A DNA stretch of 53,732 nucleotides from Bacillota bacterium (lineage in GTDB: Bacteria > Bacillota > Clostridia > Acetivibrionales > DTU013). Location: positions 1 to 53,732 of the forward strand of contig JAEYRB010000040.1 in the NCBI GenBank assembly GCA_023409735.1, in the 5' to 3' direction. Both the position numbers and the translations under genes were made by a program. Positions 24,603 to 33,300 of this stretch are shown here, one piece after another. How positions within the stretch are numbered: the stretch's first letter is position 1; every line of letters starts with the position of its first letter. The notes under the pieces were generated by a model that worked only from the letters and a program-made list of their open reading frames with translations, did no database searches and was not told the DNA's origin.

Positions 24603-25964
24603 ATGAATAAATTAAGAAAGCTTATTTGCATTATTATGGCTATTGCCATGATAATCTCTTTGGCTGCATGTTCAGGTAAATCGGATAATACTTCTGACAC
24701 CTCGAAAACTGCAGATACTCAGGAAGCGACAAAAACAACTGAGCCAGCTGCAGAAGCAACAAAAGAGGAGAAGGTTACAATTAAATTCCTTTCTCTCAGC
24801 GCAGATGACAACAGAAACAGTATCAGAGACAATTACATTAAGGTTAATATTGAAAAGGAAATGCCTAATGTTGAAGTTGAATACGATTTAGGCGGCGGCG
24901 GACAGGACTATGCAAACAAGCTGAAGGCTTACAATGCATCAGGAGATATGCCTGATGTATGGTTCTCAGAACAGAATCTTTCGTCAGTTGTTATTGCAGC
25001 CGGCAACGCACTTGATTTATATCCGTATGTACAGAAGTCAGGCTTTGACAAAAAAATAAAGCTTCCTGCTCTTGTTACACCTGATAAGGATGGAAAGCTG
25101 TATTGTGTACAGCCTGGTGCCGACCAGTACTTCACACCGAGAATTTGGTATCACAAGGACATATTTGCCCAGCACAACATTCAAGTTCCTAAAACCTTTG
25201 ATGAGCTTGTAGCAGCTTGTGAGACACTTAAGAGTAAAGGGCTTATTCCAATGTCTATAGCTGGTAAAGATGGCTGGGTTCCGAACCTTGCAATGGTACA
25301 GACTATGATTATGGCTGAAGATCCTCAAGTAGCACAGGATATTGTTGACAACAAAACCGACTTCAGTAATCCTGTTGTTAAGAATGCTCTTGGCAGAATC
25401 CAGAAGCTGGCTCAAATAGGCGCATTTGATGAAGGTGTTACAAACGTAGATTATGGTCCATCAATTGAAGCGTATACTTCAGGCCAGGCTGCTATGCTTG
25501 TAATGTTTACATGGGAGACTGCAAACCTTGAAAAGCAAGCACCTGACACAGATTTCTTCCCATGGCCTACAGCAAAGGAAGGACTTGATCCTAATAATGC
25601 TATACAGTACTGGGGAGCTCCATTAAGCGGTTACCTTGCATCAGCAAACAGCAAGAACCCGGAGGTTGCAGCTGATTTTGCAATATTCTGTGCAACTCAG
25701 GATGCTCTGTACTATAATGACAACGGTTCTCCAACAATGCTTGATACAGGCAAAGAGGTAGAGATAACCTCACCGCTTCTTAAAAAGAGCTTAGATCAGT
25801 TCAATGCAGCACAGATAAAGATCCCATCCATGTGGGCTGCAACATTCAATGCAAAGATGTCTGCAGAATTTGCAACACAGAACAGCAAGCTGCTTACAGG
25901 CAAGTATTCACCTGATGAATGGGTCAACGCTATCAATCCTGTATGGGCTGAGAACTTTAATTAA
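24603..25964 (+). CDS. Sugar ABC transporter solute-binding lipoprotein
   Basis: Family 1 extracellular solute-binding protein of 453 aa. Signal peptide with lipobox LAAC (Cys23), then a Ser/Thr/Glu linker (about 24-55) and the bilobed sugar-binding fold (VEVEYDLGGGGQDYANKLKA, split at the glycines, MPDVWFSEQ, KGLIPMSIAGKDGW). Anchored outside the membrane, it should deliver an oligosaccharide to the two permeases encoded next. Start ATG 24603 has GAGGAGG at 8 bases; the ATG 24 bases upstream is less likely. A 14-bp hairpin after the stop probably sets its higher expression over the permeases. Confidence 0.9.
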   Translation: MNKLRKLICIIMAIAMIISLAACSGKSDNTSDTSKTADTQEATKTTEPAAEATKEEKVTIKFLSLSADDNRNSIRDNYIKVNIEKEMPNVEVEYDLGGGGQDYANKLKAYNASGDMPDVWFSEQNLSSVVIAAGNALDLYPYVQKSGFDKKIKLPALVTPDKDGKLYCVQPGADQYFTPRIWYHKDIFAQHNIQVPKTFDELVAACETLKSKGLIPMSIAGKDGWVPNLAMVQTMIMAEDPQVAQDIVDNKTDFSNPVVKNALGRIQKLAQIGAFDEGVTNVDYGPSIEAYTSGQAAMLVMFTWETANLEKQAPDTDFFPWPTAKEGLDPNNAIQYWGAPLSGYLASANSKNPEVAADFAIFCATQDALYYNDNGSPTMLDTGKEVEITSPLLKKSLDQFNAAQIKIPSMWAATFNAKMSAEFATQNSKLLTGKYSPDEWVNAINPVWAENFN

Positions 25965-26001
25965 ATCAGGAATGGCTACTTAAAAGAGTAAATAGATCAT
26001 T

Positions 26002-26040
26002 AACATCCCTATATGAGAGTACACCCCATATAGGGATGTT
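26002..26040 (+). promoter_or_regulatory. Intra-operon stem-loop between binding protein and permeases
   Basis: AACATCCCTATATG (26002-26015) pairs perfectly with CATATAGGGATGTT (26027-26040); loop 11 nt, no U run. Such hairpins behind binding-protein genes stabilise the upstream mRNA or terminate partially, giving excess binding protein over permease. Confidence 0.8.
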
Positions 26041-26057
26041 GATTAATAGGTGATTAT

Positions 26058-26942
26058 ATGAACAAATATTTCGGCAACAAATTAGCAATATTCATATTTT
26101 CCTTTCCTGCATTAGCATTATTCACAGCCTTTGTTATATATCCAATATTTCCTGAGATCGCAATAAGCTTTCAAAAAAACGATGGCTTCAGAAGCATGGG
26201 ATATATAGGACTTGAAAATTATGTGAACGTGTTGAAGGATGCAACATTCTGGCGATCAAACCTGAATACAATTTATATTGTGTTTATATCAACCTTTGTA
26301 GGTCTTCCCATCTCACTGTTGCTTGCATTAGTTATGGATAGGCAGACTGATTCTGTAAGAAGATTCTTTAAAGCTACTAGTGTTTTTCCGGCAGTTCTTT
26401 CTGTTACTGTAATTGCTCAGATGTGGGTCGCAATTTATGAACCGAAATGGGGCTTGATAAATTCAATACTAAGGGCATTTGGACTTGACAGTGCTGCACT
26501 GGCTTGGCTGTCCAATGATAGGACAGTTGTTACTGCGATAACAATAGCCTATTTGTGGCAGTATATCGGATTGAATTCACTACTGTTTTATACCGGCATT
26601 AAAGCTATTCCTAAGACTTATTATGAGGCTTCCACTATTGATGGCGCAGGCTTTTTCAGAACCAGTATAAAAATTACGATTCCTCTTTTGCAGGATGTTA
26701 CTAAATACCTTCTTGTACTATCGATTTTAGGCTCAATGTCCCAATTTGCACATGTAAGGATAATGACAGCCGGAGGGCCGGGAGACACATCAAGGACTGT
26801 TATTTACCAGCTTTATTATAAGGCTTTCTCGGCATCTGATTTTGGCCAGGGCTGTGCAATAGCAATAATATTCGTGATAGAATGCCTGATACTGACGTTC
26901 TTGATCAACAGGTTTGTAGCAAGAGAAAAAATTGAGTTTTAG
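26058..26942 (+). CDS. Sugar ABC transporter permease, MalF/LplB type
   Basis: Inner-membrane subunit of 294 aa with six helices. The cytoplasmic coupling motif (EAA loop) is YEASTIDGAGFFRTSIKIT followed by IPLL, which docks to the ATPase. The N-terminus SFPALALFTAFVIYPI is typical of the first permease of carbohydrate-uptake family 1 systems. AGGTGA precedes the ATG. It is followed after 18 bases by the second permease. Confidence 0.9.
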   Translation: MNKYFGNKLAIFIFSFPALALFTAFVIYPIFPEIAISFQKNDGFRSMGYIGLENYVNVLKDATFWRSNLNTIYIVFISTFVGLPISLLLALVMDRQTDSVRRFFKATSVFPAVLSVTVIAQMWVAIYEPKWGLINSILRAFGLDSAALAWLSNDRTVVTAITIAYLWQYIGLNSLLFYTGIKAIPKTYYEASTIDGAGFFRTSIKITIPLLQDVTKYLLVLSILGSMSQFAHVRIMTAGGPGDTSRTVIYQLYYKAFSASDFGQGCAIAIIFVIECLILTFLINRFVAREKIEF

Positions 26943-26960
26943 CTGGAAGGTGAATAGGTT

Positions 26961-27788
26961 ATGATAAAGAAAAGAAATAAATTGTTGATCAGCATTATAA
27001 TGATTATTATTGGGGCATCATTCCTTTTCCCTCTGTATTGGATGATAAACCTGTCATTTAAACCAAAAAGTGAGATATATGTCAATCCATTTGGACTTCC
27101 AAAACAATGGGTTTTTAACAATTATGGCAACGCTCTTGCGAAGTTTAATTTTTTAAGATATTTATCAAATAGCTTGATATACTCGGTAAGTACGATCATC
27201 ATTACAATATTTTTCGGGTGTATGCTGGCTTATTGCCTGAGCAGAATGAACTGGAAGTATAAGGGACTTGCTTTTAGCTATATTTCAATGGGTCTGATTG
27301 TTCCTGCCCAGGTGGTTATTATTCCTATACTGATAATGACCAACAAGCTTGGAATAAAGGGTACTCATTTGGGCCTTATATTACCATATGCAGCGTTTGC
27401 GCTTTCTTCATGTGTCTTAATGCTATATGCATTTTTCAGAAGCTTGCCCAAAGAGCTTGAGGAGGCGGCCTGCATTGATGGGTGTAATATTTATCAAACC
27501 TACTTTAAAATAATATTTCCAACAGTAAAGCCTGCAATTTCAACTCAATGTGTCTTAATATTTATGAATACGTATAATGAATTCTTTTTAGCCTTTATTT
27601 TGGGCGCTGAGGATAGGATACGGCCTTTAACTGTTGGATTGCTTAATTTCTTTGTCAGTATCGGTGTTAACCATTGGGGGCAGATTGGGGCCGCAATGAT
27701 CATAACCAGCCTGCCTACGATAATCGTATACCTGATCGGAAATGAGCAGATTGAGAATGCTCTTACAGCAGGCGCGATTTTGAAATAG
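26961..27788 (+). CDS. Sugar ABC transporter permease, MalG/AraQ type
   Basis: Second inner-membrane subunit of 275 aa with six helices and the EAA loop ELEEAACIDGCNIYQTYFK followed by IIFP. The C-terminus ENALTAGAILK is the usual ending of MalG-like subunits (AGAVKG variants). It completes the transporter with the binding protein and the first permease. No ATPase gene lies nearby, so an MsmK/UgpC-like shared ATPase encoded elsewhere is expected. Confidence 0.9.
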   Translation: MIKKRNKLLISIIMIIIGASFLFPLYWMINLSFKPKSEIYVNPFGLPKQWVFNNYGNALAKFNFLRYLSNSLIYSVSTIIITIFFGCMLAYCLSRMNWKYKGLAFSYISMGLIVPAQVVIIPILIMTNKLGIKGTHLGLILPYAAFALSSCVLMLYAFFRSLPKELEEAACIDGCNIYQTYFKIIFPTVKPAISTQCVLIFMNTYNEFFLAFILGAEDRIRPLTVGLLNFFVSIGVNHWGQIGAAMIITSLPTIIVYLIGNEQIENALTAGAILK

Positions 27789-27944
27789 AATATAGAAGAA
27801 TTTAATGCAGTAGTTATCCACTTAAAACGAATGATAACCACTGCTGCGGGGAATAGATAGTGTCGAACATAAAGACACAACGAATTTAATTGAGGCTTAG
27901 ATAAAATGGTATGTTGAAGAATTCACTAAAATGGAAAATATGTG

Positions 27945-27989
27945 AAAGGCGTTTTTGATAAGGCATTTGCTAAATCAAAACGCCTTTTT
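27945..27989 (+). terminator. Terminator of the ABC transporter operon
   Basis: AGGCGTTTTTGAT (27947-27959) pairs, with a one-base bulge, with ATCAAAACGCCT (27974-27985), followed by TTTTT. It lies about 160 bases past the last permease. Between them is a short TAG-interrupted frame that I do not regard as a gene. Confidence 0.7.
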
Positions 27990-28071
27990 CTGAGTTATTC
28001 TACGTGTTAAATCTAATTAAACAAGGTGATAATTAGATATGGCGGCATGGAAATGACGAGTCCAGAACTTC

Positions 28072-28596
28072 TCACTTATAGATTATCTTCCGATATATTA
28101 TGAAATTCCATGTGACAACAACACCGATTGCAAATATCTTTGCAATTAGGTATTGAAGCGAGAGCTTAACTGTCAGAAGGTACATTATAATATCCGAAGC
28201 AGCAAGATTAAATGCAAAAAGTACCAGATACATTACAAGCTGCTTTTTTATGTTTCCCGTCGATTTAAAGGACCAGAATCGGTTCATAAGGAAGTTGAAC
28301 CAGAAAACTATCGACAGGGCAATGGTGTTAGCAGCAAGAACAGAAAACTTAGCTATATCCTTGAATAAGAATAGCAGAGTGAACTCAATAGCTGCACTGC
28401 TGAAGCCGGTGATGAGGTATCGCATGATTTGTCCTACAAATTCAGGTGTTGCAAAGGGCTTTGCAAATTTAAATTCCTGAAGCAGCTTTACAATAATGTT
28501 TGTTACTTTGTCTTTTATCATGTATATCACTGGAAAAAGCCGGGCTTTTGCTAGCAAACTTGCATAAGCCGCCCTATTCCTGTTCCCTCTCTTCAT
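28072..28596 (-). CDS. GtrA-family membrane protein
   Basis: Small integral membrane protein of up to 174 aa with four helices, of the GtrA family that helps move lipid-linked sugars across the membrane or serves glycosyltransferases. Seen: RYLITGFSSAAIEFTLLFLF for helix 1, NTIALSIVFWFNFLMNRFWS with FKS in helix 2, the conserved NFLMNRFWSF element, and a C-terminal NFIIYRKIIY typical of the family. The first 50 residues are a basic cytoplasmic stretch. The start is uncertain: no clear Shine-Dalgarno at 28596 or at the internal ATG 28521. Lone gene, between the ABC operon and dapF. Confidence 0.75.
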   Translation of the reverse strand: MKRGNRNRAAYASLLAKARLFPVIYMIKDKVTNIIVKLLQEFKFAKPFATPEFVGQIMRYLITGFSSAAIEFTLLFLFKDIAKFSVLAANTIALSIVFWFNFLMNRFWSFKSTGNIKKQLVMYLVLFAFNLAASDIIMYLLTVKLSLQYLIAKIFAIGVVVTWNFIIYRKIIYK

Positions 28597-28751
28597 ATGT
28601 ATTAGTTTTACATTTATTTATTATATTAAAAGCATTTATTATTCTCAAGACATATTATGGCTATATGTCATTTATTTTAATATTGCCTCATAAATTTATT
28701 ATTGTTATAATACTGGTAAGTTTTGCAGGTTACCAGGCTGGAGGTTGCAAA

Positions 28752-29582
28752 ATGAGGTTTACAAAAATGCAGGGCTTAGGTAATGATTACGTCTATGTTG
28801 ACTGTACAAAGGAATTGCCGGATAACCCTCACAAGCTGTCAATACGTTTAAGTGATAGGCATTTCGGAATCGGGTCTGACGGCCTGGTGTTAATTATGGC
28901 CTCTGATTGTGCAGATTTCCGTATGCGAATGTTCAATCCCGATGGTACAGAAGCCGAAATGTGCGGAAATGCTTTAAGATGTGTAGGCAAGTATGTTTAT
29001 GATAACAAGCTGACAAGTTCGACAAAAATTACTGTTGAAACTCCGGCAGGGATAAAAATACTTGAAATGCAGACAGAAAACGGCACAGTAAGGAATGTAA
29101 GGGCTGATATGGGCGAACCGGTTCTTATACCAGCAAACATACCGGTTATAAGTGACAAGGAGATTTTTTTATCAGAGCCTGTGACAATCGGGGACAGAAC
29201 CTTTTCTGTTACTTGCGTATCAATGGGAAATCCGCATGCTGTAGCCTTTGTTAATGATGCTAACAGCTTTCCTCTGGAGTTATACGGTCCCGAAATGGAG
29301 TCAAACCTGCTTTTCCCGAAAAAAACCAACAGCGAGTTTGTTGAAGCTGTAAGCCGTAAGGTTCTGATAATGAGAGTTTGGGAGAGAGGTGCGGGCGAGA
29401 CGTTGGCCTGCGGTACAGGAGCGTGTGCGGCTGTTGTTGCTGCAATACTTAATGATCTTTGTGACAGAACTGCTGTTGTACAGCTTAGAGGCGGCGAGCT
29501 CACAATTGAATGGAATGAAAGAAATAACCACGTTTACATGACCGGTCCTGCCGAGTTTGTTTTTAAAGGGGAAACGCTTTAG
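28752..29582 (+). CDS. dapF: Diaminopimelate epimerase
   Basis: Converts LL- to meso-diaminopimelate for lysine and peptidoglycan. All 276 residues align with the family: N-terminal FTKMQGLGNDYVYVD, first catalytic cysteine Cys71 in MCGNALRC, second Cys220 in ACGTGAC, and the substrate-binding ERGAGET. The ATG at 28752 has GGAGG at 7 bases; longer in-frame starts upstream (to 28500) run through AT-rich non-coding sequence. It is followed by dapL, which makes its substrate, so the two form a short lysine/DAP operon. Confidence 0.97.
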   Translation: MRFTKMQGLGNDYVYVDCTKELPDNPHKLSIRLSDRHFGIGSDGLVLIMASDCADFRMRMFNPDGTEAEMCGNALRCVGKYVYDNKLTSSTKITVETPAGIKILEMQTENGTVRNVRADMGEPVLIPANIPVISDKEIFLSEPVTIGDRTFSVTCVSMGNPHAVAFVNDANSFPLELYGPEMESNLLFPKKTNSEFVEAVSRKVLIMRVWERGAGETLACGTGACAAVVAAILNDLCDRTAVVQLRGGELTIEWNERNNHVYMTGPAEFVFKGETL

Positions 29583-29719
29583 TAAAGGAGCGGGCTCAGT
29601 GAAGAAATGCTCTAGATGAAAATGCTCTAGTTTGTAAGACTAAAGCAATAAAGCTGAAAAATTAACAATAGGAGCAAACCTGCCTGTTGTAAACAATATC
29701 GAAGTAAAGGAGAAAAATA

Positions 29720-30961
29720 ATGGCGCTCATTAATGAAAATTACTTAAGACTACAAGGCAGCTATCTTTTTGCGGAGGTTGCCAGAAGGAAAAATAGCTAT
29801 ATTAAAGCAAATCCAAATGCTGACGTTATATTACTTGGCATTGGTGATGTTACAAAGCCGCTGCAGCCTGAAATAATCAAAGCTCTGCACGAGGCAGTAG
29901 ATGAAATGGCCGACGAGAAGACCTTTAAGGGTTATGGACCGGATGGCTACGGTTATGGCTTTTTGATTGATGCAATAATTAATACAGACTACAAATCAAG
30001 AGGTGTTTCACTTGATGCAGATGAGATCTTTATCAGCGATGGAGCCAAGAGTGATACAGCAAATATACAGGAAATATTCGGATTGGAGAATATTATTGCG
30101 CTCACTGACCCTGTTTATCCGGTTTATCTTGACAGTAATGTAATGGCGGGTAGAGCAGGAACCTATGACAGCAATTTAGGCAGATTCAATAGGGTGGTGT
30201 ATATGCCGTGTACTGCTGAAAATAATTTTGAACCCTCATTGCCTGAGCAGAAGGTCGATATGATATATCTTTGCCTGCCTAATAACCCTACAGGTACAAC
30301 GCTGACCAAGACGCAGCTTAAGAAGTGGGTTGATTATGCTAAGAAAAACAAATCAGTGATTTTGTATGACTCTGCATATGAAGCATACATACATGAGGAC
30401 GATGTGCCTCATAGTATTTATGAAATTGACGGAGCAAAGGATGTAGCAATTGAATTCCGAAGCTTTTCAAAGACTGCAGGCTTTACCGGAACAAGATGCG
30501 CATATACGGTTATACCTAAAAGCCTCATGGCAGAGACCTCAAATGGCGAGCAGGTGTCACTGAACAAGCTGTGGTACAGAAGGCAGACAACAAAATTCAA
30601 CGGAGTTGCTTATATAATACAGAAGGCTGCGCAGGCGGTGTACAGTCAGGAAGGCCAGAAGCAAATAAAATCTGTTATTGAATACTACATGACTAATGCA
30701 AAAATAATCCGCAATGGCTTACTAGATCTTGGCATACAGGTGTTTGGCGGAGTAAACGCCCCGTATATCTGGCTGAAAACGCCTAATAATATGGATTCGT
30801 GGGAATTCTTTGACAAGCTGCTTAACGAAGCAAACATAGTAGGTACGCCCGGATGCGGCTTCGGGCCAAGCGGACAGGGGTATTTCAGGCTTACGGCGTT
30901 CGGAAGCAGAGAGAATACGGAAAGGGCTGTTGAACGCTTCAAAACCAGGCTTAGTTTGTAA
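29720..30961 (+). CDS. dapL: LL-diaminopimelate aminotransferase
   Basis: PLP enzyme of 413 aa that makes LL-DAP directly from tetrahydrodipicolinate, bypassing the succinyl and acetyl branches. Seen: YLFAEVARRKNSY, the substrate and PLP region GDVTKPL, YGPDGYGYG, ISDGAKSDT, LPNNPTG, and the Schiff-base lysine Lys251 in SFSKTAGFTGTR. AAAGGAG precedes the ATG. It lies 137 bases behind dapF and ends at a terminator (31043-31083). Confidence 0.97.
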   Translation: MALINENYLRLQGSYLFAEVARRKNSYIKANPNADVILLGIGDVTKPLQPEIIKALHEAVDEMADEKTFKGYGPDGYGYGFLIDAIINTDYKSRGVSLDADEIFISDGAKSDTANIQEIFGLENIIALTDPVYPVYLDSNVMAGRAGTYDSNLGRFNRVVYMPCTAENNFEPSLPEQKVDMIYLCLPNNPTGTTLTKTQLKKWVDYAKKNKSVILYDSAYEAYIHEDDVPHSIYEIDGAKDVAIEFRSFSKTAGFTGTRCAYTVIPKSLMAETSNGEQVSLNKLWYRRQTTKFNGVAYIIQKAAQAVYSQEGQKQIKSVIEYYMTNAKIIRNGLLDLGIQVFGGVNAPYIWLKTPNNMDSWEFFDKLLNEANIVGTPGCGFGPSGQGYFRLTAFGSRENTERAVERFKTRLSL

Positions 30962-31042
30962 AGCATTGCTTTAGTAAGCGGCACCATTTGCAGCTAATTC
31001 TATAAACTTGGATGCCCGGAGACTTTTATTTATATGAGCATC

Positions 31043-31083
31043 AAGCATAGGTAAAAAGGTACTCTGCTTAGCCTATGCTTTTT
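31043..31083 (+). terminator. Terminator of dapL
   Basis: AAGCATAGG (31043-31051) pairs with CCTATGCTT (31072-31080), then TTT. The segment at 31010-31030 just before it resembles the right end of dispersed repeat family B (GATGCCC-GGAGACTTTTATT). Confidence 0.75.
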
Positions 31084-31115
31084 AATTCTATGTCAATAGT
31101 TGGGGGCTCGAGCAA

Positions 31116-31236
31116 AAAATATTGATATGCTTATCTGGCAGATAATCTAGTGTTATGTAACAATTCATTGTTGTAGATCATTCGGAGTGTTACAAAGACA
31201 CATCCATGAATATTATATAGGTTACTGCCAGTTTTA
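31116..31236. repeat. Dispersed intergenic repeat family A, long copy
   Basis: Left part 31116-31152 (37 bases) matches 52100-52136 at 35 of 37 positions; right part 31217-31236 is identical to 52142-52161. The two halves contain CTGGCAG and CTGCCAG and can pair as an imperfect hairpin ending in TTTT. This copy carries 64 bases between the halves against 5 in the other; the extra segment has its own inverted repeat TGTAACA / TGTTACA. The following 31237-31443 shows no gene. Confidence 0.75.
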
Positions 31237-31443
31237 TTAAAGACAGAGCCAGTATTTCTATTAGCTTTTGCACGTGGTGTGGGAGTAAGTTACCTGTTTC
31301 TAAGAGAGATTTGTGGTTTGAAACACTTGAAAGGTATTGTTTTATATTGTGTAGTACTGATATATATTTTCAGAACATGACATACTGTTGTCAAGTTTGG
31401 TTTGTTAAAGTTATATATATATGAGTTTGATTAAGTATATAGT

Positions 31444-32358
31444 ATGACGGAGGTTGAATTTATGGATGAGGTATCAAATTGGCTTCTTGAAGATGAGACG
31501 CCGGAAATAAAATATCGGACTATGACTGAACTTCTTGGTATGTCAAAAAATGAACCTGAAGTAAAAAAAGCATATGACAACTTAGTAAATTCTAAAATTG
31601 TTGGAATGCTCATGGACAAATTTAAACTTGATGAAAAATGGGAGGATTTTAACGCCTTTTGTGCTATTGCAGAATTTGGACTAACAAGAGCTGATGTTCC
31701 AATTGACAATTATGTTGAACGCATTATCGCCAATACAAACTTCGATATGATGTGCGGGAAAGTATTGTTACTAAGAAATTTGGTAGCACTCGGATATTAT
31801 GAACATAACAGGGTGCAAGATGAAATACCTAAGGCTTTTTCCATTATCCGTGAAGACGGTTCGTTTCGATGTTTAAGTAAGAAAAAGAAATCAAACGACT
31901 CGAATTTACCAGATATGGGTTGCTACAGACAAACTACCACCTATCTTTTACTTGCTGCAGAGCTTAAAAAAAGAGGAATTATTCTGCCACAGTTTGAGTC
32001 ACTTGTAAACTTTTACTTGAATTACAACGTTATATTCCGATCTGATAAAATAGAAGATTATATTATTCAAGAAATGGCTGGAACATTTTATCCATTTGAC
32101 CCAGTCAAAATAGGATTACAAATGATTATGTACGGGCTTTCTGTTCTTGGCGCTGCAAACCATCCTAATTGTAAAAATGCGTGGGAGTTATTAGAAAGCA
32201 AAAAAGATGGTGAAGGCAGATATGCGCTTGATAAATCTTTATCCAAACCTTACTTCAAAGTAGGTAAAGTGGGGAAACCTAATAAATGGGTTACATTATA
32301 TATTCTGCTTGCGAATAAATATTGCACAGATCGTGCAGAGTTTCATCAGCTCCGCTAA
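31444..32358 (+). CDS. Hypothetical protein, alpha-toroid-like
   Basis: A 304-residue soluble protein. I recall similar sequences annotated loosely as prenyltransferase-like or misnamed NifH-type proteins; the pattern of helical repeats (WLLEDETPEIKYRTMTELLG, LVALGYYEHNRVQDEIPKAF, DGSFRC) fits an alpha/alpha toroid like that of squalene cyclase repeats, but no catalytic motif is visible, so no function is given. ACGGAGG lies directly around the first ATG; the internal ATG at 31462 is an alternative. Oddity: its last 11 codons and stop (32323-32358) lie inside a segment duplicated from the antisense strand of the neighbouring UbiB-like gene, so the natural C-terminus has been replaced or extended. 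Confidence 0.6.
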   Translation: MTEVEFMDEVSNWLLEDETPEIKYRTMTELLGMSKNEPEVKKAYDNLVNSKIVGMLMDKFKLDEKWEDFNAFCAIAEFGLTRADVPIDNYVERIIANTNFDMMCGKVLLLRNLVALGYYEHNRVQDEIPKAFSIIREDGSFRCLSKKKKSNDSNLPDMGCYRQTTTYLLLAAELKKRGIILPQFESLVNFYLNYNVIFRSDKIEDYIIQEMAGTFYPFDPVKIGLQMIMYGLSVLGAANHPNCKNAWELLESKKDGEGRYALDKSLSKPYFKVGKVGKPNKWVTLYILLANKYCTDRAEFHQLR

Positions 32359-32380
32359 GCTCCATGTTGATCTTTGTCTG
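32322..32380. repeat. 59-bp duplicate of an internal UbiB-gene segment
   Basis: Identical at 54 of 59 positions to 33488-33546, in the same orientation, 1166 bases apart. The minus strand would read QTKINMELSGADETLHDL against QTKVNMELSGTDETLHDL in the intact kinase. Three of the five differences change the amino acid, so it may come from a paralogous kinase gene rather than from a very recent copy. Confidence 0.9.
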
Positions 32381-32415
32381 TCGTCTTATGAAGACAAGTG
32401 TGATAAGACAAGGAA

Positions 32416-33290
32416 GACAAGGGGATGGTTCATTTGTGGATAAGACAAGGGGACGGTTCATCTGTCTTGACGAAGAGTGCCTATACTGATACAATGACGG
32501 TAAGAGGTGTGAATTATGCCGAGATATGCAAGGGAAAAGAGCGAAAACGGGATATATCATGTTATGCTGCGAGGAATTAATAGGCAAATAATATTTTATG
32601 ACGACGAGGACTGTGAGAAATATCTACAATGCCTGATGGATTGCAGGACGATAAGCGGTTTTGAACTGTATGCGTATTGCCTGATGGGGAACCACATTCA
32701 TCTGCTGATGAAAGAAGTGAAGGAGCCGCTTGAACTGATATTCAAACGTATCGGCGCAAGGTACGTTTCATGGTATAATTGGAAATATATGCGCAGTGGT
32801 CATCTATTTCAGGATCGTTATAAAAGCGAGCCGATAAAGGATGAAGGACGGTTCATTGCTGTAATAAGATACATATATCAAAACCCTGTAAAAGCAAAAA
32901 TATGTGAACGACCGGAAGAATATAGATGGAGCAGCTGCCGAGACCTTCGGCTAGATAATTCGTTAGTTGATACTGACAGGTTAAATGAAATAGTCAAGAT
33001 AGAACAGCTCTGGAAGTCAATAAATGAAGCAACTGATGAGAGTTTTATTGACCTAGAGCCAGTAACACGACTAACTGATAGGGAAGCGATTGAACTCATG
33101 AAGGAACTGAGCGGTGTTGAGAATATGAATCAGTTTTTAAGTTTGCAGCCTGAGAAACAAGATAAATTTATAGAAATGCTACATAAAAGTGGCTGCTCAA
33201 TTCGTCAGCTTGCAAGAGTTACCGGTATCACCAAGGCAAGGATTGAAAGGATGCTGTCATAGAGCAAGACGCATGAACCGTCCCCTTGTC
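32416..33290 (+). mobile_element. RAYT unit with flanking REP-like repeats
   Basis: Left flank has two direct copies GACAAGGGGATGGTTCAT (32416-32433) and GACAAGGGGACGGTTCAT (32444-32461), with a partial copy GATAAGACAAGG before them. Right flank has the exact inverse ATGAACCGTCCCCTTGTC (33273-33290), 10 bases after the transposase stop. The layout is that of a REP-associated tyrosine transposase with its own termini. The unit is bracketed by the 59-bp direct repeat. Confidence 0.8.
32516..33262 (+). CDS. REP-associated tyrosine transposase (Y1_Tnp, IS200-like)
   Basis: Single-strand-DNA HUH nuclease of 248 aa. Metal-binding HUH motif His60-Ile-His62 in MGNHIHLLM, preceded by the family start MPRYAREKSENGIYHVMLRG; catalytic tyrosine most likely Tyr119 in IRYIYQNPVKA (Tyr121 is next to it). 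The C-terminal extension about 190-248 carries an HTH (SIRQLARVTGITKARIERML), as in longer RAYTs. All motifs are intact and the frame is open, so it can be active. Its REP-like flanks are described with the element. Confidence 0.92.
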   Translation: MPRYAREKSENGIYHVMLRGINRQIIFYDDEDCEKYLQCLMDCRTISGFELYAYCLMGNHIHLLMKEVKEPLELIFKRIGARYVSWYNWKYMRSGHLFQDRYKSEPIKDEGRFIAVIRYIYQNPVKAKICERPEEYRWSSCRDLRLDNSLVDTDRLNEIVKIEQLWKSINEATDESFIDLEPVTRLTDREAIELMKELSGVENMNQFLSLQPEKQDKFIEMLHKSGCSIRQLARVTGITKARIERMLS

Positions 33291-33300
33291 ATATTCTTCT

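Noticed and set aside
27840..27944. A short frame interrupted by TAG after the ABC operon, suggestive of read-through or pyrrolysine.
   Set aside because: No ribosome site, no family match and stops on both sides. A terminator follows directly. It is most likely chance or debris, and nothing else in the window points to pyrrolysine.
28997..29503. A 168-codon minus-strand open frame opposite dapF.
   Set aside because: It mirrors a well-conserved dapF coding region and has no features of its own.
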